Part shown: positions 25,978 through 34,811 of the stretch, in pieces | Numbering within the stretch: position 1 is the first letter of the stretch | Layout: the number at the start of each line of letters is the position of its first letter | From: Methanoculleus formosensis | GTDB taxonomy: Archaea > Halobacteriota > Methanomicrobia > Methanomicrobiales > Methanoculleaceae | DNA length: 64,000 bases | Assembly: GCF_025384765.1 (NCBI RefSeq) | Contig: NZ_VHLL01000005.1 | Location: 1 to 64,000, forward strand | Reading direction: 5' to 3' | Translations under genes and position numbers: made by a program | The notes under the pieces: generated by a model | Database searches by the model: none | What the model saw: only the letters and a program-made list of their open reading frames with translations | Told to the model about the DNA's origin: nothing

Positions 25978-26466
25978 ATGGATACGCGCACCTTCACCGT
26001 AAAGCCAGTCGGTATCGTGCATGCCGAAAGCGAATCGTTCTTGATCGAGGTTGCCGGGCGGTTCCGGCCCGCGCTCCAGGGACTGGAGGGGTTCAGCCAT
26101 ATCGTCGTGCTCTGGTGGGGCGACCGGGTCGATATACCGGAGTGCCGGGGCGAGACGGTCTGCAAAAAACCGTATACAAAGGGCCCGGAGACGATCGGGG
26201 TCTTCGCCACCCGATCCCCCGTCCGGCCGAACCCGATCGCGCTCTCGGTCGTCCCGGTCATCGGTCTCGATACCACGGCGGGCACCATCAGGGTCGCGTA
26301 TATCGATGCCGACGACGCGACGCCGGTGCTGGACATCAAACCCTACCTCCCGGCCACCGAACGGGTCAGGGATGCGGTTGTACCTGCCTGGTCGTCTCAC
26401 TGGTCGCAGTGGTACGAAGAGAACGAGGGGTTCGACTGGGCGGCGGAGTTCACCTTCGAGAAGTGA
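25978..26466 (+). CDS. TrmO-family tRNA methyltransferase (TsaA/YaeB)
   Basis: The 162-residue protein has the UPF0066/TrmO beta-barrel signature: VKPVGIVHAES, LQGLEGFSHIVVLWW, then GVFATRSPVRPNPIALSVV and DATPVLDIKPYLP. TrmO in bacteria N6-methylates the threonylcarbamoyl group of t6A-37 in tRNA-Thr using SAM. Archaeal members are presumed to act similarly. It is a single gene convergent with the DUF2795 gene. Confidence 0.87.
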   Translation: MDTRTFTVKPVGIVHAESESFLIEVAGRFRPALQGLEGFSHIVVLWWGDRVDIPECRGETVCKKPYTKGPETIGVFATRSPVRPNPIALSVVPVIGLDTTAGTIRVAYIDADDATPVLDIKPYLPATERVRDAVVPAWSSHWSQWYEENEGFDWAAEFTFEK

Positions 26467-26499
26467 TACAGGGAATCGCGACCGGCAAAAAAAGCAGGG

Positions 26500-26754
26500 T
26501 TATTTGACCCTGCCGAACTCCTGGCTCACTTCCGCCGCGGAGTTGAAGGACTTGTCCTGGAACATCTCGAGGACCTGGATCACCGCGTCGGGTGCGTTCT
26601 TACCCCGTGCGTGGCTGATCAGGTCCTGCTTCCCGGCCGGGTAGTCCATGCCGCCGAGGTACTTCTGGAATGCGGATGCACTCAGTTCCTGGACGGAGGA
26701 CGCCTGTGCTGCAGAGGCCATGCCGCCTTTGACTGAAGGTCTCTCTTCTGCCAT
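26500..26754 (-). CDS. DUF2795 family protein
   Basis: Started at MAEERPSVKGG, which follows GGTGGTGAG, this is 84 residues. The DUF2795 core spans FQKYLGGMDYPAGKQDLISH to FNSAAEVSQEFGRVK. The family is small, helical and of unknown function, with stress-related expression reported in some bacteria. A TTTTTTATTC promoter-like box lies about 70 bp upstream. The longer reading frame to 27018 is not supported. Confidence 0.82.
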   Translation of the reverse strand: MAEERPSVKGGMASAAQASSVQELSASAFQKYLGGMDYPAGKQDLISHARGKNAPDAVIQVLEMFQDKSFNSAAEVSQEFGRVK

Positions 26755-27100
26755 AGTTCTCACCACCTTTTTACCTGCATCCCGCATCACGGGACACAGG
26801 GCTGCCCCATGGTCATGATCGAATAAAAAAGTTGCCGTCGTTAAATGCGAAAATGCCTGCAATTTATCGAGAGAGCATTTCGTGCAGGGGGTGGTGACGG
26901 CTGTGCCGGGCGGGCGGGCAGTTCGTCCTCTTGCGCAATCCCGGGGGAGAGGCGGCATCCCGGGGCCGGTCGCGTACGGCGGGACAACTACAGCGACAGC
27001 AGATACGGAACCGTCCATACCGACAATCAGAGATGAGGTTCGCAGGAACCCCGACTCTTCAAAAATGTGGGATATTCAGAGTACTGTTCTTGAGGGGTGT

Positions 27101-27361
27101 CTAATACCGCCTGAAGTCGCTTCGCGGTCTCGGGGGCCGAGCCTCGTCGATCTTCAGGGTGCGGCCTTCGAATACGGTGTCGTTCAGGGCTTCCTTTGCT
27201 GCCTCAGCCTCTTCGGGGCTGGACATCTCGACGAACCCGAACCCTTTGCGCTCGATGACTCTGACGTCACTTACCGTCCCATACTGGCTGAACAGTTCTT
27301 TCAGTTGCTCTTCATTTACCGAGTAGGTGAGGTTACCGACGTACAGCTTGTTGCTTTCCAT
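27101..27361 (-). CDS. RNA-recognition-motif (RRM) protein
   Basis: One RRM fills the protein: RNP2 KLYVGNLTY near residue 5 and RNP1 KGFGFVEM near residue 39, with the beta-alpha-beta spacing intact, then a short arginine/proline tail. Single-RRM proteins resembling bacterial and plant glycine-rich RNA-binding proteins occur sporadically in methanogens and are probably acquired. It likely binds single-stranded RNA. The 26755-27100 gap on its downstream side contains no other gene that I can support. Confidence 0.92.
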   Translation of the reverse strand: MESNKLYVGNLTYSVNEEQLKELFSQYGTVSDVRVIERKGFGFVEMSSPEEAEAAKEALNDTVFEGRTLKIDEARPPRPRSDFRRY

Positions 27362-27680
27362 TCAAAGATCCTCTTCACAGATGTACGCTCAAACCTTAAT
27401 TATTCTTCGGACGAAAAACCGGAGAGCGGTTTGGGGTCATCGCTCCCGGCAGGTGGTCTCATCCGGTGCCGGGATCATGCGTTCCCGGTGCAGGTGCGGC
27501 GTCCCCAGGACCGGATCCCGGGGGGGATCTCGTTGAGCCGGAAGGTCGCCCGGCCCGCGGGATCGCGGTTCTGTGGATCTCCCCGGGGATAGATACTTTA
27601 ATGGTGACCCGGGTCATTGATATACACTCCCAGGTACATATTTGGCGAGATCCGCCGCCGCCTGTTAGGGAGTTGATTAA

Positions 27681-27998
27681 CTGACAAATACACGAGGAAG
27701 CCAGAACAACGAAGGCGAAGAGATCATTCGCGTACGATTGCCGAAGAAGAGAAACCGGGAGATATTCGCCCGGGCCGACCTGATGCTCGGGGCAAACCAC
27801 ATCCGCGTCCGCTGCGAGGATGGTGTCACGCGCACGGGAAGGATCAAGGGTAAGATCAAGAAGCGGCTCTGGATACGCGAAGGTGACCTCCTGATCGTCG
27901 TCCCCTGGAGTTTCCAGGACGAGAAGTGCGATATCGTCTACCGGTACATCAAGCCTCAGGTAGACTGGCTCAAGAAGCACAACTACCTCAGCCAGTAA
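27681..27998 (+). CDS. eif1A: Translation initiation factor aIF1A, apparent CTG start
   Basis: aIF1A binds the ribosomal A site and aids start-codon selection. The OB-fold core is clear: LPKKRNREIFARADLMLGAN, RVRCEDGVTRTGRIKGKIKK, LWIREGDLLIVVPW. The family's N-terminal EGEEIIRVRLPKKR segment lies upstream of the only ATG/GTG/TTG possibilities except a TTG within it. Reading back in frame, the first codon after a TAA is CTG, giving LTNTRGSQNNEGEE, with AGGGAG eight bases earlier. I therefore place the start at CTG; the TTG at 27738 would lose 19 residues. Confidence 0.8.
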   Translation: MTNTRGSQNNEGEEIIRVRLPKKRNREIFARADLMLGANHIRVRCEDGVTRTGRIKGKIKKRLWIREGDLLIVVPWSFQDEKCDIVYRYIKPQVDWLKKHNYLSQ

Positions 27999-28070
27999 CC
28001 CTCTGCATTTTGCACGCGGGCTGAGGTATCGTCGCCTTCCGACAGGGCCCATACCTGATCGGGGGCGGAC

Positions 28071-28664
28071 TTAATCCGGGTTTTTTCCTTCTCGGGAATC
28101 GTTAGCGATAGCGTTTGATATATCCGCTGCGGTATCGGTATGCACCAGCACGAACGTTCTGCTCACCGACGCTGTAACGCCCGCCGCTATCTGCATGGTG
28201 AGCATGATGAGGCGCAGGGCATCCTGGACCGTCCCCCCTTCCCACATCTCCCGGATGCACCGGTCAGCGACCCTCTTCGTGATATCGTTTCCGAGCACCA
28301 CGAAGTTGCTTGCTCTCCCCTTCTGTATCACCCGCAGCCGCGAGTCGACGAGCTCGGCTATCGCGTAGTTCCCCTTCGCAGCGTAGAGCCTCCTGCAGCG
28401 GACGCTCGCCCCCTCCGTCTCGGTCACCTCGCCGACGAGCACCCCGTCCCGCTGCATGACCTTGGTTTTGTCGTCCCTGAGACGGATCGTCACCCCGATC
28501 GCGTCCGCCCGCTCCGTGAGGTCGTTGTCGGAGGAGATCGAACCGCTGTAGAGTTCGCGCTCCAACTCTTCAATGAGGAGTTCGTCCCCTCCGAATGCGA
28601 TCTCCCGCATATCTCCCGCCATTACGGCGCCCTGTTCCCCGATGAAAGCAATCACAAGCGTCAT
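28071..28664 (-). CDS. DUF2121 family protein (Ntn-hydrolase-like)
   Basis: The 197-residue protein starts TLVIAFIGEQGAVMAGDMRE, resembling the N-terminal strand pair of proteasome-type Ntn hydrolases, and fits the methanogen family DUF2121. A conserved FVVLGNDITKRVADRCI follows. No threonine lies at the processed terminus except T2, which could serve as nucleophile after methionine removal; that is speculation. Function is unknown. Confidence 0.75.
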   Translation of the reverse strand: MTLVIAFIGEQGAVMAGDMREIAFGGDELLIEELERELYSGSISSDNDLTERADAIGVTIRLRDDKTKVMQRDGVLVGEVTETEGASVRCRRLYAAKGNYAIAELVDSRLRVIQKGRASNFVVLGNDITKRVADRCIREMWEGGTVQDALRLIMLTMQIAAGVTASVSRTFVLVHTDTAADISNAIANDSREGKNPD

Positions 28665-28948
28665 ACCATGGACCCGGAGCCTCCGGCACGGGGCGGGAGG
28701 CTGCAGTCACCCCAACTCCCCCATAACCGTATCAATCTGTCGATGCCACACCGGGTAGCCGTTTCATGCCGAAGGTCGCCTCCCGGCAGGATGCCGGGCG
28801 GGCCTGCGCGTGAAATAAAATTCATGGATTGCAGCATAGGGGTGAACAATCCTCATGTGTATGTATATACCGGAGTTCAAGGAAGCCGTGATTTTCAGGA
28901 ATCCAGGATATTATGTTTAAAGTTGCATAAAAATGACTTAAATCGCGT

Positions 28949-28990
28949 AATGGTTATGTAGATCAATTAGAATCCGATATTCTAACCATT
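28949..28990. promoter_or_regulatory. Nested inverted repeat upstream of the HAMP protein gene
   Basis: AATGGTTA at 28949 pairs with TAACCATT at 28983, and inside it TTAGAAT pairs with ATTCTAA around CCGAT. It lies just before an AT-rich stretch rich in TATA-like sequence, 55-95 bp from the next ATG, so it could be an operator. The remainder of 28665-29045 has no gene. Confidence 0.45.
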
Positions 28991-29045
28991 CATCAATTTT
29001 TGACAATAAATAACTTAATATAATAAAATAGGTAAATACTCTCTC

Positions 29046-29474
29046 ATGGCTGAATCCTTCTCACAGGAGATCGGGGTGCTTCAGGACGGCCTCACCATCC
29101 AGATCCCGATGTTCTACAAACTTATGGCGAGCATGCTCACCGTTGCAGTCATCCCCATCTTCCTGCTCGGGATCGTCTCGGCGGGGGATGCCGGGAGCGT
29201 CATCGCCACGTTCGGTCTGCAGAACAGCATCATCATCATGACCGTGCTCACGGTCCTCGTGGTCTTCATGTGGAGTTTTTTCCTTGCAAAGAGCATCACG
29301 AACCCCGTCGAACAGCTCGCGAAGGCCGCGACCAGTGCAAGCCAGGGCGATCTCACAAACGTCGAGATCACGGTGACGAGCAACGACGAGATCGGCGAAC
29401 TTGCAGTCGCGTTCAACCGCCTGATCAACTCCTACAGGATCCTCGACACCCTTGCCAGGGACGACGCTGAGTAG
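29046..29474 (+). CDS. Membrane protein with HAMP domain
   Basis: Two transmembrane helices at about residues 24-45 and 55-78 are followed by a HAMP domain (KSITNPVEQLAKAATSASQG, then NDEIGELAVAFNRLINSY). There is no kinase, cyclase or methyl-accepting domain, so the protein ends where signalling output normally begins. It may act with the roadblock protein encoded 44 bp downstream, or through protein-protein contacts. Stand-alone HAMP proteins are seen in several methanogens. Confidence 0.85.
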   Translation: MAESFSQEIGVLQDGLTIQIPMFYKLMASMLTVAVIPIFLLGIVSAGDAGSVIATFGLQNSIIIMTVLTVLVVFMWSFFLAKSITNPVEQLAKAATSASQGDLTNVEITVTSNDEIGELAVAFNRLINSYRILDTLARDDAE

Positions 29475-29518
29475 GAGAAACGGGTGGTGAAATTGGATGC
29501 GGTCGGGCAGGGTTGCGA

Positions 29519-30247
29519 ATGACGGATGAATTGCCGGATGGAACGGCCATCGGGGAGATGCAGGCGCCGCTCCCGTGGATCTTCTCCCACACGACCCGTT
29601 TTTCCGGAGTGGTGCGGATCAGGATGCAGGACGGGGAGGGATTCATGCTGGTGCAGAAGGGGGAGCCTCTTGCCGCGCAGTTCATGCACCCGCTGAAATC
29701 CCTGAGCGGGGGGTCGGCGCTGAAGTACTTCGGCAGCCAGCCGATCCTCGACTTCGGCCTCTTCCGGTACGAGCCCCGGGAGATGCAGGAAGCTCTTACC
29801 GTATCTGCAGAGATGCAGGCCCTCCTGCAGCCCGAGATCGCGGAGAACGAGAGGCAGGAAGATAACGCGGCCGAAACCGCGGATCGTGAAGATGCTGTAG
29901 CCGCCGTTGCCTCTTGTGAAGAAGAATCCGACTCGTTCGGAGCGCTGCTCCGGCAACCCGGGGTGACCGCCGTTGCCTGTTTTGCCGATGGCCTCTGCAC
30001 CTCATCGGTCGGGAAGATCGATGCCGACTATACCGTCGCCTTTGCCGAGGAACTGCTCCGGTGGGTGCGTCGCCTGCAACCGGCTGTGCCGTCGAACGGG
30101 GCACTCGTACAGATGACACTCTTTTACCGCGGTGGAAACATCGTTGTTGCTCCCTGTGGCGATGAGCATCTCTGCATCGTTACCCGACCGGAGGTACAAC
30201 TCGGCCAGGTACGGCGGATGATCAGGGAGATCCAGGGCGGGGTATAA
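29519..30247 (+). CDS. Roadblock/LC7-like domain protein
   Basis: I start at the ATG giving MTDELPDGTAIGEMQ rather than a TTG two codons earlier. The N-terminal 90 residues (RFSGVVRIRMQDGEGFMLVQ) resemble the DUF4388/PATAN-type effector segment. The C-terminal 110 residues (GALLRQPGVTAVACFADGLC to EVQLGQVRRMIREI) match the roadblock/LC7 fold, usually a partner of small GTPases. A low-complexity acidic linker joins them. Position beside the HAMP protein suggests joint signalling. Confidence 0.72.
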   Translation: MTDELPDGTAIGEMQAPLPWIFSHTTRFSGVVRIRMQDGEGFMLVQKGEPLAAQFMHPLKSLSGGSALKYFGSQPILDFGLFRYEPREMQEALTVSAEMQALLQPEIAENERQEDNAAETADREDAVAAVASCEEESDSFGALLRQPGVTAVACFADGLCTSSVGKIDADYTVAFAEELLRWVRRLQPAVPSNGALVQMTLFYRGGNIVVAPCGDEHLCIVTRPEVQLGQVRRMIREIQGGV

Positions 30248-30391
30248 GCATACCCCGCAGAGAATCCCTGAAATGCCCATCCGTCCCGGTGGGTCTTCTC
30301 ACTTGATCCAGCAGTATTTTGTTGTTTTAGCGGCAGAATAACCCTTTTATAAGAGTTGCCCCATTCACCCGCCCCTCGGGGAGAGAGACGG

Positions 30392-30514
30392 ATGACGGCA
30401 GGGAAGAGCACGAGGGCGAGAGGGGCAGGACTCCCGTCTCACAATCCGGGAGCGTCCAATCGGCCACGCGGAAGAGGACAGAATCATGCACCGGGTGCAG
30501 GAGGCGTCCGATGA
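30392..30514 (+). CDS. Possible 40-residue leader peptide before the KGG-repeat gene
   Basis: An ATG with GGGGAG upstream opens a 40-codon frame rich in glycine and arginine (GKSTRARGAGL at the start). Its TGA overlaps the ATG of the next gene as ATGA, the arrangement used for translational coupling. A TTTTATAAG promoter box near 30346 would place the transcript start just upstream. The bias in composition could also come from GC-rich DNA, so this is tentative. Confidence 0.35.
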   Translation: MTAGKSTRARGAGLPSHNPGASNRPRGRGQNHAPGAGGVR

Positions 30515-30807
30515 CGCGGATGAGGAAACGGGGCCTTGCATCCGCAGACGAAGCGACCCGTCAACGGGTCGCAAGTGCCGGGGGCAGGGCGCCGCACGCC
30601 GAGCGGGGCCTCCAGGCTGCAAGCGCCGAGACCCGGCGGCGGGTCGCGAGCGCCGGAGGCCGGGCGCCGCACGAAGCACGAGGGCTTCAGGCCGCCGATG
30701 AAGAGACACGGAGGCGCGTTGCACGGACCGGCGGGAGATCCCCGCATGAAAAGCGCGGCTCCCGGAAAGGCACCCGCCCCGGGACCGGCAGGGAGTCCTC
30801 CCCATAG
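30511..30807 (+). CDS. KGG-type stress repeat protein
   Basis: Three tandem repeats of about 24 residues have the pattern RGLxxADExTRxRVAxxGGRxPH: RGLASADEATRQRVASAGG, RGLQAASAETRRRVASAGG and RGLQAADEETRRRVARTGG. This is the KGG (con-10/GsiB-like) hydrophilic repeat of stress-induced bacterial proteins, with arginine replacing lysine. The protein is strongly basic and probably unstructured. It is preceded by AGGAGG with suitable spacing. Its role in stress is inferred from the family only. Confidence 0.82.
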   Translation: MTRMRKRGLASADEATRQRVASAGGRAPHAERGLQAASAETRRRVASAGGRAPHEARGLQAADEETRRRVARTGGRSPHEKRGSRKGTRPGTGRESSP

Positions 30808-30811
30808 TCGC

Positions 30812-33055
30812 TCACGGGGAGGAGGGATCGTCTGCTCCCGTTCCCTGCACCCGCGGTCCCCAGGTCGGCAGTCGCCGGGATTCCGCCGCCGGGGTCCGGG
30901 CATATGCCGCCCCCGCGGCCGCCAGGAACGAGGGATAGTACCGGGTAGCGTACTCTTTCACCATCCGGCGGGACGAGAACCGGGGGGCGTTGCTCTTGAT
31001 CGACTCTTTCATCATCTTCACCCAGCCGTGGGGGATATCGTCTATCGAGCGATCGTAGTAGAGCGGGACGACCTCCTTCTCCAGGAGATCATAGATCGCC
31101 GCCGCGTCGACGGTATTCCTCGCCTCACGGTCGGTCGCCGCTTCCCCGAACGCCCATCCGTTTCTGCCGTTGTAACCCTCAATCCACCACCCGTCCAGGA
31201 TGGAGAGGTTCAACACCCCGTTGAGCGACGCCTTCATCCCGCTCGTCCCGCTCGCCTCCATCGGGGGCAGGGGGTTGTTCAGCCAGACGTCGACGCCGTG
31301 AACCAGGTACTGGGCCACCTGCTCGCCGTAGTCCTCGACGAACGCGATACGTCCCCCGAACTCGGGCTGCTGCGCGTAACGGTAGATCATCTGGAGCACG
31401 CGCTTGCCGTCGTTGTCGTTCGGGTGGGCCTTGCCGGCGAAGACGATCTGGACGGGGTACCAGGGGTTGTTCAGGATGCGCTTCAACCGGTCGAGGTCCT
31501 CAAAGATGAGGTGTGCCCGCTTGTAGGTCGAAAACCGCCGGGCAAACCCGATCGTCAGGACGGAGGGATTGAGGAACGCCCCTTCAGCCGCAGGGTTTGA
31601 CGTCCCTCTGCTGTGTGTCGCCCATTTAATTCGCTCCCGCTCCCGGATCCGGTGGATGAGTTTCCCCTTCAGGTGGAGATGGACGTCCCAGAGTTCATCG
31701 TCCGGAACTTCATCGATGAGTTCCCAGACCGCCGGGTCGTCATGCTCCGAGAGCCAGTCGGGAGAGGTCGGCCCGATGTAGCGGTCGTAGAGGTCCTTGA
31801 CCCGGTGGTTCAGCCAGGTCGGGAGATGGACGCCGTTGGTGACGTGGTCGATTGGCACCATCGTCTCGGGCATCTCCGGCCACAGGCAGTTCCACATCTG
31901 CCGGGTGACGGTCCCGTTCGCGCACGAAACCCCGTTGTGGTGCGCCGAAGCGCGCAGGGCGAACGCGGTCATGTTGAAGCCTGCGCCGGGGTTCTCGGGG
32001 TGGACACCGAGCTGCAGGAACCGGGTCCGGTCAATGCCGAGCGACGGGTAGTAAGTCCTGAAGTAACGGTCGATGAGGTCTACGGGGAATACGTCGTGGC
32101 CCGCCGGGACGGGCGTATGCGTGGTGAAGATCGATGTCGCCCGCACCTCGCGGAAAGCCTCCTCGAAGTCCATCCCCCCCTCGACCCGCTCCCGGATACG
32201 TTCGAGCAGCGCAAACGCCGGGTGGCCTTCGTTCAGGTGCACCGCCGAGTACTCGATGCCGAGGGTGTGAAGCACTTTTCTCCCGCCGATGCCGAGGACG
32301 ATCTCCTGGCGGAGGCGCTGTTCCAGGTCTCCCGTGTAGAGCCGGGAGGATATGCCCCGGTTATGGGCGTCGTTGCAGGGGATATCCGTATCCAGGAGGT
32401 AGAGCGGCACCTTGCCGACCTGGACCTTCCAGACGCCGACATAGATGGGCGGGTCGATATGCGGGACCCGGACCACCAGGTCTTCGCCGGACGCATCGAG
32501 CACCCGGGTGATCGGCGCCGCGGTGCGGTCGACCGGTTCGGTAATCCCCTCCTGCCAGCCGTCGGGGTTGATGTGCTGGTGCAGGTAGCCCTGCGAGTAC
32601 ATGAACCCGACGGCAACCATCGGGAGACCGAGGTCGCTCGCCTCTTTCAGGTGGTCGCCGGCGAGGAATCCAAGCCCCCCCGCGTAGAAGGGAAGCGAGT
32701 GGTGGAGCCCGTATTCAGCCGAGAAATAGGCGATCGCAAGTCTCGGCTGGTCGGGGAACTCCTGTGAGAACCAGGTTCCATTGGCGGTCATGTAGCGTTT
32801 GAACCGGCGCATGACGATATCGTAGCGGTGAAGATAGGCGGGGTTCTCGGCCGCCCGGTTCAGGAACTCGACCGGTATCTCCCGGAGCATCCGGACCGGG
32901 TTATGGACGCTTGCCTTCCATGCCTGCTGGTTCACCTGCTTGAAGAGTATCCGGGCCTCTGCGTTCCAGCTCCACCAGAGGTTGTATGCGAGGTCGACGA
33001 GCCCGGAGATCCGTTCCGGAACGTGGGCAAACTGATCGTGTAGTGAATCCCCCAT
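30812..33055 (-). CDS. glgP: Alpha-glucan (glycogen) phosphorylase
   Basis: GlgP cleaves alpha-1,4 glucan with phosphate to glucose-1-phosphate. The 747-residue short form has the N-terminal DUF3417 segment (RISGLVDLAYNLWWSWN), the family core YFSAEYGLHHSLPFYAGGLG and HLNEGHPAFALLERI, and the PLP-binding lysine in EASGTSGMKASLNG near residue 600. The promoter lies in the AT-rich 33060-33130 region, separate from the rest of the glycogen genes. Confidence 0.93.
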   Translation of the reverse strand: MGDSLHDQFAHVPERISGLVDLAYNLWWSWNAEARILFKQVNQQAWKASVHNPVRMLREIPVEFLNRAAENPAYLHRYDIVMRRFKRYMTANGTWFSQEFPDQPRLAIAYFSAEYGLHHSLPFYAGGLGFLAGDHLKEASDLGLPMVAVGFMYSQGYLHQHINPDGWQEGITEPVDRTAAPITRVLDASGEDLVVRVPHIDPPIYVGVWKVQVGKVPLYLLDTDIPCNDAHNRGISSRLYTGDLEQRLRQEIVLGIGGRKVLHTLGIEYSAVHLNEGHPAFALLERIRERVEGGMDFEEAFREVRATSIFTTHTPVPAGHDVFPVDLIDRYFRTYYPSLGIDRTRFLQLGVHPENPGAGFNMTAFALRASAHHNGVSCANGTVTRQMWNCLWPEMPETMVPIDHVTNGVHLPTWLNHRVKDLYDRYIGPTSPDWLSEHDDPAVWELIDEVPDDELWDVHLHLKGKLIHRIRERERIKWATHSRGTSNPAAEGAFLNPSVLTIGFARRFSTYKRAHLIFEDLDRLKRILNNPWYPVQIVFAGKAHPNDNDGKRVLQMIYRYAQQPEFGGRIAFVEDYGEQVAQYLVHGVDVWLNNPLPPMEASGTSGMKASLNGVLNLSILDGWWIEGYNGRNGWAFGEAATDREARNTVDAAAIYDLLEKEVVPLYYDRSIDDIPHGWVKMMKESIKSNAPRFSSRRMVKEYATRYYPSFLAAAGAAYARTPAAESRRLPTWGPRVQGTGADDPSSP

Positions 33056-33213
33056 GAATTCTATCCCCTGTTGAATTGTGTAATCTCGGGTTTATTATTA
33101 TATATGTTTACGGATTTTTTCAAACTATTGGAAAAATGAGAAAAACAGGACATTAAAAGCCTCTTGAGGAATATGGGAGCCGGAGAACTTAACCCGGTGC
33201 ATCGTGTCTTCGC

Positions 33214-33247
33214 CCCCGGAGCAGGGTGGGTGGACGCTGCTCCGGGG
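33214..33247. terminator. Strong hairpin between glgP and malQ
   Basis: CCCCGGAGCAG and CTGCTCCGGGG form a perfect 11-bp stem with a 12-base loop, 55 bp past the malQ stop. There is no T run directly beyond it, so it may be an mRNA-stabilising 3' structure rather than a true terminator. The remaining 33056-33213 stretch holds the glgP promoter. Confidence 0.45.
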
Positions 33248-33301
33248 TCGCAGGGGCCTCCTGCGCGGGTGCACCACTTTCGATCGCGGAGCCGGGCAGC
33301 T

Positions 33302-34798
33302 TCACCTCCTTCCGTATATCCCCGTCGCCTCGGTGAACTCCCGGAGGGCGTCCTCCCCCGCTTGATCCGGCCGGAGCCGCCACTCCCAGTTCCCCTCCGT
33401 CGTGCCCGGCCGGTTCATCCGCGCCTCCTCCCCGAGGCCGAGGATGTCCTGTATCGGGACGATGACGGTGCTGGCAGGGGAGAGCATCGCGAGACGGATG
33501 AGGATCCGGTGTACCTGGTCGGCGCCGACCCGCCCCCCGATGTAGCGGAAGAGCAGGTCCTTCTGGTCGTCGGAGGTCTCGTGCTCGAACCAGCCCCGGA
33601 TGGTGTTGTTGTCGTGCGTCCCCGTGTAGGCGACACAGTCCCGTGTGATGTTATGCGGCGCGTGAGGGTTCTCTGCGACGTCGCCGGAGAAACCGAAGGT
33701 CAGGACCTTCATCCCCGCGAACCCGAAGTAGGCCATCATCTCGTGGACATCGGGGGTAATGTAGCCGAGGTCTTCGGCGATGATAGGGAGGCACGGCCTG
33801 CTCCGCACAAGCAGGGTGAAGAGATCCCGGCCGGGGGCATCGACCCAGCGCCCGTTCTCTGCGGTCTCATCCCCGGCAGGCACCTCCCAGTACTGCACGA
33901 ACCCCCGGAAATGGTCGAGGCGCAGCCGGTCGACGAGGGCGAGGGTGCGTTCGATCCGGCTCTCCCACCACGCGAACCCCTGCTCCCGGTGCGCGTCCCA
34001 GTTGTAGACAGGGTTCCCCCAGAGTTGCCCGGTAGCGCTGAACGCATCCGGGGGCACGCCCGAGACGGCGGTCGGTTTCTTCTGCTCGTCGAGTTTGAAG
34101 AGACCCGGGTTCGCCCAGACGTCGACGCTGTCGTAGGTGAGGTAGATGGGGATGTCCCCGATGACCTGGAGGTGGCGTGCACGGCAGTGGACTTTCAGCG
34201 CCTGCCACTGGCGGTCGAAGACATACTGGAGAAACTTCTCCCGGAAGATCCGGTCGGCAAGTTCCGTGCCGTGTTTTTCGAGCGCCCCTTCGTGCCGGTC
34301 CCGGATCCCGGCCGGCCAATCGCTCCAGACTTTCCCGGAGAACCGCTCCTTGAGAGCGACGAAGATGGCGTAATCGTTGAGCCACGACGTGCTGCCGGCC
34401 GCAAAATCCTCGTAACGAAAATCGCCCTCATGTCCCTTGAACCGCTCGAACGCCCGATCGAAGAGGCCGTTCTTGTAGTCGAGAACCACACGATAGTCGA
34501 CCCGGTCTATGGGAAATTCCGGTGGGTCTGCGATGTCTTCCGGGGCGAGGAAGCCGTCCGCGACCATCTGCTCGGGGCTGATGACCCAGGTGTTCCCCGC
34601 GAACGCCGAGGTGCCCTGGTAGGGTGAGTTGGCGAACTCCGGGCACGTCGGGTTGAGCGGGAGGATCTGCCAGTAGCGCTGCCCGGTAGTGCTGAGGAGG
34701 TCCGCGAACCGGTGCGCCGCGGGCCCGAGATCCCCGATCCCGTATGCCGACGGCAGCGACGTTATGTGCAGGAGAACCCCGCTGCTCCGCCTGTTCAT
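33302..34798 (-). CDS. malQ: 4-alpha-glucanotransferase (amylomaltase, GH77)
   Basis: MalQ transfers alpha-1,4 glucan chains, trimming what phosphorylase leaves. The GH77 hallmarks are present: GVLLHITSLPSAYGIGDLG at the N-terminus, RLDHFRGFVQYWEVP with the nucleophile aspartate, AEDLGYITPDV with the acid glutamate, and YTGTHDNNTIRGW. At 498 residues it has the normal length. It follows the GH57 gene by 13 bp. Confidence 0.95.
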   Translation of the reverse strand: MNRRSSGVLLHITSLPSAYGIGDLGPAAHRFADLLSTTGQRYWQILPLNPTCPEFANSPYQGTSAFAGNTWVISPEQMVADGFLAPEDIADPPEFPIDRVDYRVVLDYKNGLFDRAFERFKGHEGDFRYEDFAAGSTSWLNDYAIFVALKERFSGKVWSDWPAGIRDRHEGALEKHGTELADRIFREKFLQYVFDRQWQALKVHCRARHLQVIGDIPIYLTYDSVDVWANPGLFKLDEQKKPTAVSGVPPDAFSATGQLWGNPVYNWDAHREQGFAWWESRIERTLALVDRLRLDHFRGFVQYWEVPAGDETAENGRWVDAPGRDLFTLLVRSRPCLPIIAEDLGYITPDVHEMMAYFGFAGMKVLTFGFSGDVAENPHAPHNITRDCVAYTGTHDNNTIRGWFEHETSDDQKDLLFRYIGGRVGADQVHRILIRLAMLSPASTVIVPIQDILGLGEEARMNRPGTTEGNWEWRLRPDQAGEDALREFTEATGIYGRR

Positions 34799-34811
34799 CC
34801 CTGCCTCCCTC

